This document shows positions 50,401-61,470 of a stretch of 64,000 nucleotides of DNA, piece by piece (within the stretch, counting starts at the first letter, position 1; the number at the start of each line of letters is the position of its first letter). Origin of the DNA: Azolla caroliniana (taxonomy: Eukaryota; Polypodiophyta); the NCBI GenBank assembly GCA_043228905.1, contig JBHGNT010000001.1:3720001-3784000 (forward strand), in the 5' to 3' direction. The position numbers and the translations under genes were made by a program. The notes beneath the pieces are model-generated. The model did no database searches. It saw nothing but the letters and a program-made list of their open reading frames with translations, and was not told the origin of the DNA.

Positions 50401-50691
50401 AGAAAGAGAAAGAGGAATAATAAAGCCAAAAACGAAGAGTCTGAATGAAGAGAAGAACGAAAGAATAAGGTACCTGTAAAATTAAGCTTTTTTATCATTA
50501 CCTGCTTGAGAAGGAGGAGGTGGCTTGGTAGGAAGCTTCGCCGAAACAGGCGGGGGAGGAGGCGGTTGTTGCTTCTTCTTGAGGTCTTTCGCAGCAGCAA
50601 GAGGTGCAGAAGCTTCAACGCGAGCTATGAAAGCAGCAGGATCTTCGTTCTCGTCGTCTCCAAGCAAGGCAAAGAAGTTCTGAGTTGCCAT
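47431..50691 (-). CDS. RGG-repeat RNA-binding protein (HABP4/SERBP1-like)
   Basis: A 392-residue protein from seven exons: 50691-50502, 49300-48940, 48551-48483, 48371-48230, 48140-47985, 47766-47710 and 47634-47431. Visible in order: the conserved start MATQNFFALLGDDE (Stm1-type N terminus), a Pro-rich linker, an Arg/Gly block (GGRGRGGGRGGGRGG, about 70-85; RGRGRGRGG, about 148-156), an acidic segment (EEEEDK), the HABP4/PAI-RBP1 core EMTLEEYEKVL...DFEAMQLVERK, and a C-terminal RGG box with PSIEDPNQFPTLGGK. Family role: RNA binding and association with ribosomes and mRNPs, in nucleus and cytoplasm; Arg methylation of RGG boxes is common. The start at 50691 is preferred over an in-frame ATG 12 bases upstream because MATQNFF is the family start. 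All introns are GT-AG. A (GT)n tract lies about 190 bases upstream. Confidence 0.93.
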
Positions 50692-50873
50692 GGCCGGACA
50701 CAAACAGACAACAATATGTTTGAGTCGAAAACCAGCAAAAACGGAGCGGAGCGAAGAGTCTTTAGAACCAGATTAGGTTCAGAGTTAGGGTTTCCATGAC
50801 TAAACAGGAGTTGAGAAGGGAACGTGCTTCTCTGTCTCGTCGAGCAGCTATGGCGATGGCTGTTCTGTGCTGT

Positions 50874-50906
<33 letters not shown>

Positions 50907-52498
50907 AGAGAGGAAATGAAAGAAGTAAACCCTTGCGCGTGTACCCCTTCCTACAAATGAATGGATAAGTGTTGTAAGAGCTTAATTGTTCATCCTCAAT
51001 TCTGATTTTTTTTAGTGTAAAATATTGCCCGGAGTTATAGAACAACCCTGGGTAGCAAGCAAATATGAGAAGGTTGGCCCAGTAGGTTGAAGAGGCACCT
51101 CCTGATGTCTCCGAAACCAAAGCCCCATTTTTCCCATCTTGCGGAGGCCTCCTAATATCGGCTTGGAAATGTCTCATTGGTAGTGGCACAAGCACGACAA
51201 GTATTGTTAATGTAGTGGCATCCCATTTGTCATTGGACACAAGATTTATATTATAACTTCCACTCGATGCCATGTTGGGTTTACAGGGGCACCTTGTCGA
51301 TGTTGACAACAAGTTGTATCATTAGTCCATAGTCCCCACACACAAAGTACAATACCCGAGGCCTCTACAAATGTCATTGTTGGTTCTCTATCAATATTGA
51401 CATCAAAACATCTGATCGGTGTAAAAAACGAGTCATCATGGCTAAGGCCTCTCAGGGCACCATGTTGAACGAATGGGAATATTTGGAGGCAGATAACTTA
51501 AATGTCTATTGGATTGGATCTTGAAGTTGTGTGTAGCCTAATCACAACTTTACACTTAAAGAAATATTTTCTCTTCTGAAAATTTCCTTTTGTGTTTATA
51601 CTTTACTATTGAAAATCCAAAGAGGGGTCTCGCACCAATAAAAATAGCACGTCATATTACTTGTATAACACCCTAGAGTCTCTAACCTAGAAAGAATAAC
51701 ACATATAATGTATATTTATGGTGTCTCTTCCCTTGGGGACACCAATAATAGTATACAATTGGGAATATAGGTTGTAGCCAAGTTATGTGGCCCATCAAGA
51801 GTAGAAGATTCATACCATAATGTATTTTGGGCCTCTAACCTAATGGAAATAACCCATTGTTAATTATTCTATAGGGGTTCTTACTAGGCATTATCATGGG
51901 ACCTTCCTCATGTCAATGATAACCAAGGCTAACATGTACCACATAGATGATTGGGTTTCCAAATATACCGAATCACGAAGACTATACAACAACGGGTGTC
52001 AATTCATAACGCACCTCAAGGGTAATAGTGAGTGATCAACATCATCAAGCAAATTTGAAGGACACACAAATGAACAAGGATGATATGTTTTACTCAGAAG
52101 GTGTGAAAACACATGGCTAGATAGACATAATAAACTTCACACAAGGGAATGTGGTTCGTCGGCAAATATATAAAGCTTTATATGGATCGTTAAACAATTG
52201 ACAACCCAATCAATCAACATATAGAAAGGAATCAAACCGATCATTTGCATGACATAGAGTCCCTATGATCAAAGTTTACCAACCACGATGTCACATCCTA
52301 AGTTAGGACCACACGCAAAACGGTAGGAAAGCACAAATGTAGTCATGTTGCATTTGGCAAACAATATGAACCACCTCGAAACCAACCACACTTATTGGTT
52401 GCAAAGGAGAGTTAAAGGAACAAAGTTAGGCTAGGAGAAGCTATCAATGAGATGGTGACTTAGATACTTATACTCAATGGCAAAAGCCATCAACTGAA

Positions 52499-52500
<2 letters not shown>
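50692..52500. other. RGG promoter side and intergenic DNA
   Basis: The first 200 bases hold the RGG 5' leader and a (GT)n microsatellite (about 50876-50902). A 154-codon minus-strand frame at 50848-51312 overlaps that repeat and has no recognisable domain. No other gene seen. Confidence 0.45.

Positions 52501-52540
<40 letters not shown>
52501..52540. repeat. (CT)20 microsatellite, probably the tail of a minus-strand LINE
   Basis: Read on the minus strand this is a (GA)n tract directly after the 3' end of the LINE fragment at 52541-53030 (TTTTAATAACAAACATTG, then ACGAAGAGAGA). Some plant LINEs end in short simple repeats, so the tract may be element-derived. Confidence 0.7.
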
Positions 52541-52544
<4 letters not shown>

Positions 52545-53030
52545 AAATCAATGTTTGTTATTAAAACAAGTTGATAATACAACCCTTGTTATCTTCACTA
52601 CATCATGAATAGTGATAATGCATGGAAAACCCTCTCAAGTGTTGCAAAACTAGATGACATACCTATATCTCCTCTTGGGACAACGTCCCCAAACAACATA
52701 GTTGCGAAAATTGGCACATCAACTTCCTTTTCATCTTACGGAGTTGTGTTACCCCATGAAGTCCATCAATACCAAACCCATTTCTCATGGTCCAATTAAA
52801 CCACATCCCCCAATACCTAAGGTGCTCAAACACGACCTTATATGATGATGTAGGCATGCCTTTATTGTCATCAATAAAAACCCAGTTAAAAGGTGACAAA
52901 ATATTGCCTGTTATCGATGCCCAAATTGTGATATAACAACCCCAAATGGCTTTAGCAACCGGACATGTAATGAACCTATGTTTGGCATCTTCCTCAACCA
53001 CCATGCAAAAAAAATATGTCCCATTTAAAA
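52541..53030 (-). mobile_element. LINE remnant, C-terminal zinc-binding region
   Basis: On the minus strand the translation reads GTYFFCMVVEED, then AKHRFITCPVAKAIW, WVFIDDN, LRYWGMWFNWTMRNG. The Cys...E(D)xxHxFxxCPxAxxxW block is the reverse-transcriptase zinc-binding domain of plant LINE ORF2, and the W-rich IW..RN part follows it in intact elements. It is 5'-truncated just upstream of 53030, next to the tRNA-like sequence. Decayed, with stops after about 113 codons. Confidence 0.75.
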
Positions 53031-53041
53031 TATGTATACCT

Positions 53042-53125
53042 CCGACCTTAGCTCAGTTGGTAGAGCAGAGGATTGTATTGTTGATTGTCATCCTTAGGTC
53101 ATTGGTTCAAATTCAACATGTCGGA
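53042..53125 (+). tRNA. tRNA-Tyr(GUA)-like sequence with intron, probably a pseudogene or SINE head
   Basis: The 84 bases fold as a plant intron-containing tRNA-Tyr: acceptor arm CCGACCT/ATGTCGG (one C-T mismatch), D arm TAGCTCAGTTGGTAGAGC, anticodon GTA in the loop TTGTAT, an intron of about 11 bases, AGGTC variable region, and T arm with GGTTCAAATTC. A and B boxes are intact. Compared with the usual plant tRNA-Tyr, most changes are C-to-T or G-to-A, typical of decay in methylated DNA, and the T stem has an A-C mismatch. A (TC)n run follows at about 53171. Function is doubtful. Confidence 0.6.
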
Positions 53126-56100
53126 ACTCGATGTTGGTTGCGATTTCAACTATGTTTTCCTTGCATAAAATCTCTCTCTCTCTCTCTCTCTCATGCATGA
53201 TGCACACAACATATTATGCAATCATGTAGAATTAAGTAGAATTAAGTGTCGAGTCGTCAAGAAATACCTTTTGACACTTGATGACTATGGTTTTTCTGTA
53301 CATGGAGGAAATATGTGGCAATAGCATCCCTAAGTCCACTTAGAAAACAATTTGAAATATGTCCAAAAGCATTTTCTTACAAAGTTTCCCCAAGTCAAGA
53401 AATAAACACCATACACCCTCCTACTTGAGATGGGATAGCGTCCCATTAAGATCATGTCCATGGAAAAGGTTGTTGAATACATCCTTAAGGTTCAAAAAGT
53501 CCCCACCTTGACGTCGTAGAATCACATGGGAAGCAAGCAAAAAGATCCAAAAGACACATAAAAACAATTTTTTGTGTTCCGGTTAGATGCAATTGCGCAA
53601 TGGGATAAAACGTGCTTGCTTCATGTTGCATCAATAGATTCCTCTTGTAACGAATTCCCAAAGTATCATGATATAAGAAAAAATGGAAGCTCAAGATTCA
53701 CACATTATACTATATAAAAACAATTTTGTCTAACAAGGAAATTGCACACGTTAATACATGTTATAGCCCATCCTATTGCCTACCATTCAAACCATTGATT
53801 CCATGGGACGTAGAACACACTAACTATGATGTGAGATGGGGCATTGGAGCACAAGTGATGAAAGTAATCAACTATGTACACTTTGCCCTAAACAAGTTTA
53901 AGAGTCTAAGTATCATACGTTGATACAATGCTCTGTCTTTTATCACATTCAACTGTGCCACACATCATTGACCAGACCTATTATTGCCTAAATTTCTATC
54001 AAATTTACAGTGTGTGCTCTTGATTGTGATACTCATTGGTAAAGTTCTTCAACATTAAGAGTCGCACTACTCACTTTCACATGCATTACATGAGAATGTC
54101 ATATTTTTTGTCTCCTAGGCTATATTTGACCTTTGAAAATGATAACAAAATATCTCTCTTTGAACCACTCAAATTAGGGAGAGTGACTTTGATATTTGGT
54201 AATTTCCTCTCTTTCTCAACATAAATGTATTGCAAATATTAAATGAAATTTATAACTTTTACCTAACGATTCAAGAAAGTTGAGCTATTATGCCCTATAT
54301 TTGAGGATTGGTGGATTGCACCGAGCATTGATCCATGAAAATTTCCTTATTCATTTGTGCTTGAAATCTAGATATTTCTAACTCTTACGTGAAGCTATAG
54401 AACTTTAGAGATTCACTTGTGGACGAACTAGGAGGAATTCAAAGATATGTCCTTACCTTGTTGTTCTTGATATCCCATTGACATTTAGAGGGATCTTTTA
54501 AGAACTCATCCCATGAGATCGTGGCGTTGTAACTTGTCGTGATGTGACGTGCTCGAGTGTGGGAAAAACCGGCGAAAGGGGGTCAAAAAAATGTGCATGT
54601 GCAATGTGCGTGCACATGCAAAAGAAAAAGGAAAGAAAGGGTGGAACAGAGGTATAGAAACTCGTGTAAAAACACACACATGCGGATTTCTGCGATAGCG
54701 TTCTTGGAGACCAGACAATCCACCATAACCATAGATAGTGTCTTGAAGAAGAGAGAAGAATTTGGCAATTTTCCAAAATACACCTCTCATTATACATATA
54801 TACTAAAGATGATGAGAATGAATTAATATTTTCCAAAATCACCCCAAAATACCACTCTTCGTGTTTCCGTAGATGACATTGAACTCGTGTTTGTATTCTA
54901 GGAGCCACAATAAGGCTATGGGATCAAAAAGAGAATCACCCAAAATCTTTTCTTATCACATATGTGATTCATTCAAACGGGAAGATGTGTTGAAATCAAG
55001 CATAATGATGTGTGGATATGGAAAAGAGAGCATGAGAGATGGATTGGACGACAAGAATGCGGACAAAGGATGAGTTGATGGACAATCAGATGGAAGTAAA
55101 CCATAGGATTAGGAATACGTGAGATGATGGATGAGTGGATGTTGGATAAGCTAATGAATGAGTGAATTTGTGAGAAGCAAGGTGAGAACGTAGGTGCAAC
55201 CCACAAGCCTAAGGCCATTATGGCGACAAAGATGGCAAAACAAATATGAATTAGATCATTTTGAAGCTTGAGACCACAATCCTAAGACATTGTAAGTGAG
55301 ACATGAATTTGGATTTATTCTCATAGACTTTTCTTAATCATATGTTACTCCTTTTTAGTGTTAGAGCAAAATCACAAAGATTTTGTTCAAATTTCTTTCA
55401 TGGTTAATCACATGAATTTGGATTTAACTAACCGTTAATGTGAGCTTGTTATGTGCTTATGTGTATTGCACCATCAATAACCTATGTGGTTCTATCTTGA
55501 TCTTCAAGTACCCACAAATTACCACCATGTTGCTCTATTTGTCCATTAAGTTTAAGGATGCAACATCGTAAGAGCTTGAACAAGGTTTTGAAAACTTGTG
55601 ACCAACATTTCCAAAAACTCAAGATGAAAGCATGGGATGGTTAAAGAAGGTTAAGAATGTTCATGAAGATGGAAGTTTTGGCTTGAGTGCTTTTACATGT
55701 TTTGTAGTTAATCCCATGGGGTTAACATGAATGTCGTGGTCCCATTTATGATTAACTCGAGGTAAAATCTTCCTTGGCCCAAAAAATTTGGAGATTAAGC
55801 TCCGTAATAATTGTTTTAAGCTCCTTGATTATTTTTCCAAGGTGAGGGAAGAGAACAAAAAAATCAACCCCCTTCTTTTATTCCTTCCATCTCCATGTCC
55901 TTTGTTTTAATAAGTTACCAAAATTTCAACCACAAAGGGTATTTTGGGTATTTTGCAAAAGTTTTAACATGCAATAGTGTGCCCACTTCTATAGTTCTAC
56001 AATATGTCAGAACATTCTTAGTTTTTCATCCTTTGCGCCCTTTTCTTACTCTTCCTAAATTACGTCTATATCCTAATTCTCCCCATGTGCATGCCAAAGC

Positions 56101-57276
56101 ACTATGACAACAAGTCAATACTTCAAGAATTTTTAAAAGCCCTCTATCCAAATCAAAGACTAGACTATAATAATGACTTGCCGTTAAACCATTGCTCTTT
56201 TGGACCTAGTGACTTTTTCTTCCATTTTAAGCATATACAAATGTCAAAGGTACATCTCATGGTTTGCATTGCAAAGTTGGGCTCTTCTTACTTTTCGATG
56301 CAAAAGCAAACTTTGATGTTATACTTATTTGTCAAACAAGTTATGGGAAGCTTTCTAGAAAGAAAGAAACACTCAATTGAAGTAAATGTCTTCTTTATGA
56401 GCCTGTCATGGTAATTGAAAGTATTTGAGACGGTAAGGATGACTTATAAAACATTGGCTCGAATTCAATGGTCTATTATTGAAACTAGTTCTCAAATCTA
56501 ATTATGTAGATACATATTCTAATTATATGCGTGTTTATATAATTGTGTGTATATTCAATACAAACGTACAGTAAGTAGCTTGACTAGTTCCAATTTCCTG
56601 AATAGCAAAACTAGTCAATAGAGAATCCCCCGTTTGATTTTCCTGAAACAACTGTGGGACACAAGGAAATAAGGCCAAAAAAGTCTTCACTTAACATTGA
56701 ATGAATTTGCAATACGTAAGAATCTTTTGTCATACTTGCACGTATATCTATAGTATGTATATAATATACATATATTTAACATGGTTCGATCTGGTTCCAT
56801 ATAATTATGGTAAGTACGTATGTACAGAGTTACTAGTAACATATGTATGGAGATTTGTTTCCCTAAAGCGCGCTCTGTGTTTTCCATAGACAATTTCAGA
56901 CTTTCAAGCAAACTTTTTTTCACGTTGATTTGACAATTGTTTGTGTTTTACATATCACAAAATGTAAGAGCCTTGAAACTGCTTTTATACACTTGCAGCA
57001 ACTTTGCTGTTTCACTCTTGTTTTTAAGGGAGGGGAGTGAATTACAATCATGTAAATACTATAAAATGTTGTTTGCCGAGTTCTAATCAAAGGTTGATGG
57101 GCCAAGTTTCAAATCCCAAATCCTATCAGAATGGTGGATACATGGTGTGATGAATGGAATGGACCATATGCTATAATATTATTATGGATGTTGTTAATAG
57201 ATGTAAAAAGAATGGTGGTGAAAGAAGCAAATAGCTCAATGCAGAAAGAATGGTAGTAGAAAAAACCAAAATAAAC
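53126..57276. other. Gene-poor intergenic region
   Basis: About 4 kb with only short frames, (TC)n at about 53171-53192 and AT-rich filler. I see no supported exon, RNA gene or element end. The part next to 57277 holds the 3' UTR of the PP2C gene. Confidence 0.45.
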
Positions 57277-59572
57277 CTAGGATGACACCGCAATGAAGCT
57301 TTGCAAAGGCACGATCAGGATCGTGATATCATCAAGGTTGCCTCGAGTGCATGACTTGTGAATGAGCTTCTCGCAAATGTCCACTTTCAAAGAAGATGAA
57401 GACGAAGAAGAAGAAGAAGAAGAAGAAACAGAGGGTTTTCCTTTACTATGCATTGTATAGTCACTGTCTCTTGAACGGCTTGAATCCCAAAGTTTCTGGG
57501 CCTTGCATGGCCCTGGTGTCTGTGGCTCCCCCCCATACTCCAACAACATTTCTCTAGCACAATCCACTGCTTCTTGATCACTCACCTACACATCAAATGA
57601 GCCACTCAAAACGAATTAACAATTTAACCCAATAACATTGCAAAGTGTATCATTTTCATATACGTTCTTCTTGTAGCTAAAAAAGAAATTAGTTAGTACC
57701 TTGTCCCACAGTCCATCCGTCGCGAGGATTAAGAATTCACACTCTTCTGATACCATCAATTGTCTGACTTCTGGCTCGGCTGAAACCCATCCTTTCAAAT
57801 TTGCATCTCCAAATCCCCGTGTCACGGCCAATGTGCTTTGTAACCTCCACACTCCATTGAAGCAATCTACATAGCCACCCTGGACAATGTTGAGAGTTTT
57901 GTCAATATGTTGTGATTTCTTTCAATGATATTGGCACACACTGAACAAATTGTCCATACCGAAATGGAATATATATATTTATGATGATGGAATAGACTAT
58001 GTTCGGGTTTTCAACTTGGGACATAGGATTAAATATTTGAGAGCGGTTATTTCCCACTTGGATGAATATATGGAATCTACAACAACAGAAAAACTGATGA
58101 CCTAATTGAATGCTCCACAATGTCTAAAAATTTCCTATCGAGAAATTGGAGAATGTAGGGTTAGGGTACATGGTGTAGGGCATAGGAATTAGGGTTGATT
58201 CTTTACTATCAATCTTTTGATGTTGATATCATGGGATTGATTGTGATATATAGTTCAAGAAGAAGGAATGGGGACTCTCACCAGGTCCTCGATACGTTGT
58301 CTTTCCTCATCATTGCTTGCTCGATGCAATGTGTTAAGGGCCTCAGCTTTGCCACCTCTAGACAAAACCGCCTTACAATCACCAGCATTTGCCACAACCA
58401 GATGACCATCCTTCAATAAGACGGACAAAGAACAAGCCCCACTACTAGTATTCTGTGGAAGAATCATAAACCACCAAGAGTACATTAGTAACTAGCCTTC
58501 ATCTAGTTTAATTCTTTCATGTTGCTTCATACAAGGAAACAGATGTGGGTAATTCATTGTAACAACTGTTAAAACATTATACCTTAGCCAGGAACTCTGA
58601 GTCCAAAGCCATATAACCATCCCTCATCACGTCGTTTAAACTTTCCAATTCTGCATTTTGCTTCTCCATTGCAGCTAAAATGTGTCTCCCAAGGTTTTGG
58701 GCAGCGAATGTGGCCGCATGACGACCCCCATGCCCATCAAAAACCCCGAAGAATGCCTATTTCCAACCAAAATAAAGCCTTGAATTGATTTGCACCGAAA
58801 TCTAGAGCACAACAACTATTTAACAAGCATCTAAAAAACTAACTGTACAAGTAATGTAATGGACATTCAGTGGTATGCACAACCAGAATTTAGAGATGAA
58901 AAAATGCAATCCACAACAAACAAAAGCCAAAACATCCAAACAATTACCTACCTGTCCTGGCTTTCCTTGGAAATCAATAAGGGCTACATGAGTATCTTCC
59001 ATATACTCTTTTCTTCCTTTCTTTGCGCACACTCCATATTTTTCATTCTCGTGGCTGTGAGCCTCGGGACTAAAATCTTCTTGCCGATGTAGCCCGAAAT
59101 GTTTCACTTTTCCGAAAGAAGCTAATCTTCCCAATTCGGGTATGGCCAATTTAGCTGGCCTTTTCCTTTTAAGGATAGAAGAGGATAACCTGACATCTAT
59201 TCCTTGTTGTTGTTCTTCTTCTCGTTCTTCTTTACGATTCTCTCTGTTCTCTTTGGAAGGATCGTTTCGAGAAGGCTCGAAGAAAGTATTACTAACCCAA
59301 GTTTTCCTTATTAATGGGCTTTGTGCATAGTTTTGAATACAAGAAGAAGGAGAAGAGGAAGGGGAAGACTTGGCTTGTTTTTTCGTAGCATCTGCGGGCA
59401 GCAAGTCAGATAAAGCAGACCTAGCGAAGGTCGAGAGAGAGGGAGCACCTGTTGGGGAGGAGAAAGAGCTGGCTATGACTTTGCTCAGCATTTTATGGAG
59501 AGACGAAGCAGCAGAGGAAGAGGAAGAGGAAGAGGAAGGGGAGGGTTGAAGAGGGGAGGCACAAGAAGCCAT
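57277..59572 (-). CDS. Protein phosphatase 2C, AP2C type (clade B) with MAPK-docking motif
   Basis: A 484-residue PPM-family Ser/Thr phosphatase from five phase-0 exons: 59572-58952, 58756-58583, 58452-58282, 57879-57700 and 57585-57277. The N terminus (1-130) is Ser-rich and could act as a plastid-type extension. KRKRPAKLAIP (135-145) matches the kinase-interaction motif of AP2C/MP2C enzymes, which dephosphorylate stress MAP kinases. Catalytic landmarks: MEDTH (191-195), GVFDGHGG (211-218), NAGDCKAVLSRGG, GGYVDCFNGVWR, TRGFGD, TDGLWDK (376-382) and GNLDDI (464-469), so the Mn/Mg-binding Asp residues are present. A Ser run (about 434-447) from a CTT-type microsatellite and a longer loop interrupt the C-terminal part compared with typical members. 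Upstream lie a TATA-like box, a G-box and a W-box, consistent with wound or defence induction (inference). Confidence 0.93.
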
Positions 59573-59682
59573 GTTTTGTCGTTAATTTTTGTGAGGGGAT
59601 ATATATGTATAAGTTAGATTGAAGAGAGAGATTTACGTTGTAAGGAGAGTCGGCAGAGAAGGGTCTTAAGGATTTGCATGAA

Positions 59683-59712
59683 GAAGAAGAAGAAGAAGAA
59701 GAAGAAGAAGAA
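59683..59712 (-). repeat. (CTT)n microsatellite in the PP2C leader
   Basis: On the gene strand this is a (CTT)10 tract between the TATA-like box and the start codon, so probably in the 5' UTR. CTT repeats are common in plant leaders. Confidence 0.85.
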
Positions 59713-59772
59713 CAGAGAACAGAAACAGCAGCAGGACGGAAGATTTCTTGACGTTGTGAGAAGACACAGAGA

Positions 59773-59782
59773 TTTTATATAA
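59773..59782 (-). promoter_or_regulatory. Candidate TATA box of the PP2C gene
   Basis: TATATAAAAT on the minus strand, about 200 bases upstream of the start codon, giving a leader of about 170 bases. A second TATA-like run near 59600-59612 is too close to the ATG to be preferred. Confidence 0.5.
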
Positions 59783-59886
59783 TTCATAATATTTATTTAT
59801 AATTAATAATATTAATTATTTATTTAGGAAATTTTTGTTTTCCCGGACTTCCGGCCGCCGACTATGCTCCCGGGATCCACTGTTCA

Positions 59887-59930
59887 ACGGTCAACATCCA
59901 GCTTGCAACCACTCTCCTTGCGCCACGTGG
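59887..59930 (-). promoter_or_regulatory. G-box and W-box cluster upstream of the PP2C gene
   Basis: CCACGTGG (59923-59930) is a perfect G-box, bound by bZIP and bHLH factors. GGTCAA (59889-59894) is TTGACC, a W-box, on the gene strand. They lie about 110-155 bases upstream of the TATA-like box, a usual distance. Both fit stress-inducible expression known for AP2C-type genes; no binding is shown by sequence alone. Confidence 0.5.
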
Positions 59931-60189
59931 ATCTTCCTTTTTACGCACGCCCCAACCGTCTCTCCTCACAGCTTTTTCGTTCTCCCTTTCTTCTTCTTTA
60001 CAACGGCTACCAAATCTTATCTAAAGAAGGCTGAATCTTCTCCCCCATAATATATATGTAATAATGTATGTATACATATAAATTTATAATGATATACTAC
60101 TATATATGTACCGAGTCTCTTGCAGACATTTTCTCATACCTCAACAAATACACTTCCTCGCACCACCTCAAACATTTAGGAAGTTTGAA

Positions 60190-60490
60190 ACATTAGGAGG
60201 AGCTTCTCTCGCCCCTCCCCCCACTCCTCGCCAATTCAAGTAGGAGGGCATCTCACGTTGTGAGATGTGTCTCAAGTAGGAGGGCATCTCACGTTGTGAG
60301 ATGTGTCTCGAGCGATGGACGAAGTTGGATGGGTGGGATTGTGTTACTCGTAATCATGCACATTAGGAAGAGCTTCTTAGCCAGACCCCCCACTCCTTGC
60401 CACTTAAAGTAGGTGGTGTGCAGCTAATGTTGTGACTTGTGATCATGAGATGCTTCTCCAACATCATGCAAAGTCGGATGGGTTGGATTA
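60190..60490. repeat. Nested tandem duplications with a short palindrome
   Basis: An identical 36-bp unit is repeated at 60238-60273 and 60274-60309, each with the palindrome CATCTCAC-GTT-GTGAGATG. Around it, a larger diverged duplication pairs about 60190-60360 with 60361-60490 (CATTAGGA(G/A)GAGCTTCT, CCCCCACTCCT, TCGGATGGGT-like words). It lies 0.6-0.9 kb upstream of the PP2C start codon. Confidence 0.85.
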
Positions 60491-60689
60491 TGATACTTTC
60501 ATCTTGAGTTTCTAGAAATGTTGGTCTCATGTTTTCAAAACCATGTGCAAGCTCTTACCAATGTTTCGCCCTTAAAACTTATGGCCAATAGGACAACATC
60601 ATTGTAATTCGTGGGTACTTGGAGATCAAGATAGAACCACGTGTGCATTGGGTTGCCGAATTTCTTTGAAAATTAGTTTCTTCAAGTGG

Positions 60690-60840
60690 GATAGATATAT
60701 GTTGTAATGTCCACCATAGAGGCTGATAGTAATCTATGAGACATGACCTTAACCCATGGTGAGGATTGAACTTAGGTTCTCTCAAATTTACGACTTTGAT
60801 ACCACGAGGTAATCATTGAGGCAGCAACCATACAGAGGAT
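60690..60840 (-). mobile_element. SINE-like (tRNA-derived) repeat, copy 2
   Basis: The reverse complement aligns with 39120-39240 over GAGAACCT, TTCAATCCTCACCATGGG and CATGTCTCATAGATTAC. Upstream on the minus strand TGCCTCAATGATTACC resembles an A box, and AAGTTCAATCCTC a B box. Ends not resolved. Confidence 0.6.
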
Positions 60841-61412
60841 ATTGGAGAAGACAAGTTATGAGTTTTGCATAAGATGAGGTAGTGAGTTGCATTCTCTAAC
60901 TTGGAAACGTTTATGATGTTAAACATTGTTGAGATGAGAGAGAAAGTCAGTTCCATCCGACGCCTACGTAAGCCAATGACAATGAACGTTATGAAGTGGT
61001 ATTTGAATACTATACACATATATGGTTTTGCCTATGGGGAGGTATTTACATGTCTTGTCCACATAAGCTCATCAAGATAAAATTTGTATACAATTTATTG
61101 AGCTCCAACCTACACAAGCGAGAACAATGTAATGGTATATTGCAACACCCATATCGACATAAGTTCATCAAGTCGAGGAATGTATGAATCTTGGAGTCCA
61201 TTACCCCTAACTATTTATGCTTTTTGTCACATGCATAATATTATATAATATCGAGCAATGTGTGGGTAGTTGAGCAACCTTGAGCTCCACTGTATTGATC
61301 CTACCTATGTATGTTTTGTACTAACTACGTGTAAGCCAATACTATGGAACAATGCCCATACCCATGTACCTCATCACTATTTCACATGGAACTCGTGTTT
61401 ATTTGTTTATTA

Positions 61413-61470
61413 AAGATTCACCTTGGTATTAATGGAGAGATGGCCAAAGGCTACAAAGAAACTGATTTAA
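61413..61470 (-). mobile_element. Retroelement 3'-end fragment, copy 1
   Basis: On the minus strand: TTTCTTTGTAGCCTTTGG, then CATCT(C/T)TCCATTAAT, CAAGGTGAATCTTT and an A/T-rich tail. The same words occur at 63150-63215 and 63778-63822, so this is a dispersed repeat, and the A-rich end suggests retrotransposition. Confidence 0.65.

Noticed and set aside
50848-51312. 154-codon minus-strand frame near the RGG promoter
   Set aside because: Its C terminus is a translated (GT/CA)n repeat and the rest has no family resemblance; no splice context.
54498-54908. Overlapping frames of 60-136 codons on both strands
   Set aside because: No domain, no splice-consistent neighbours, and codon content like intergenic DNA.
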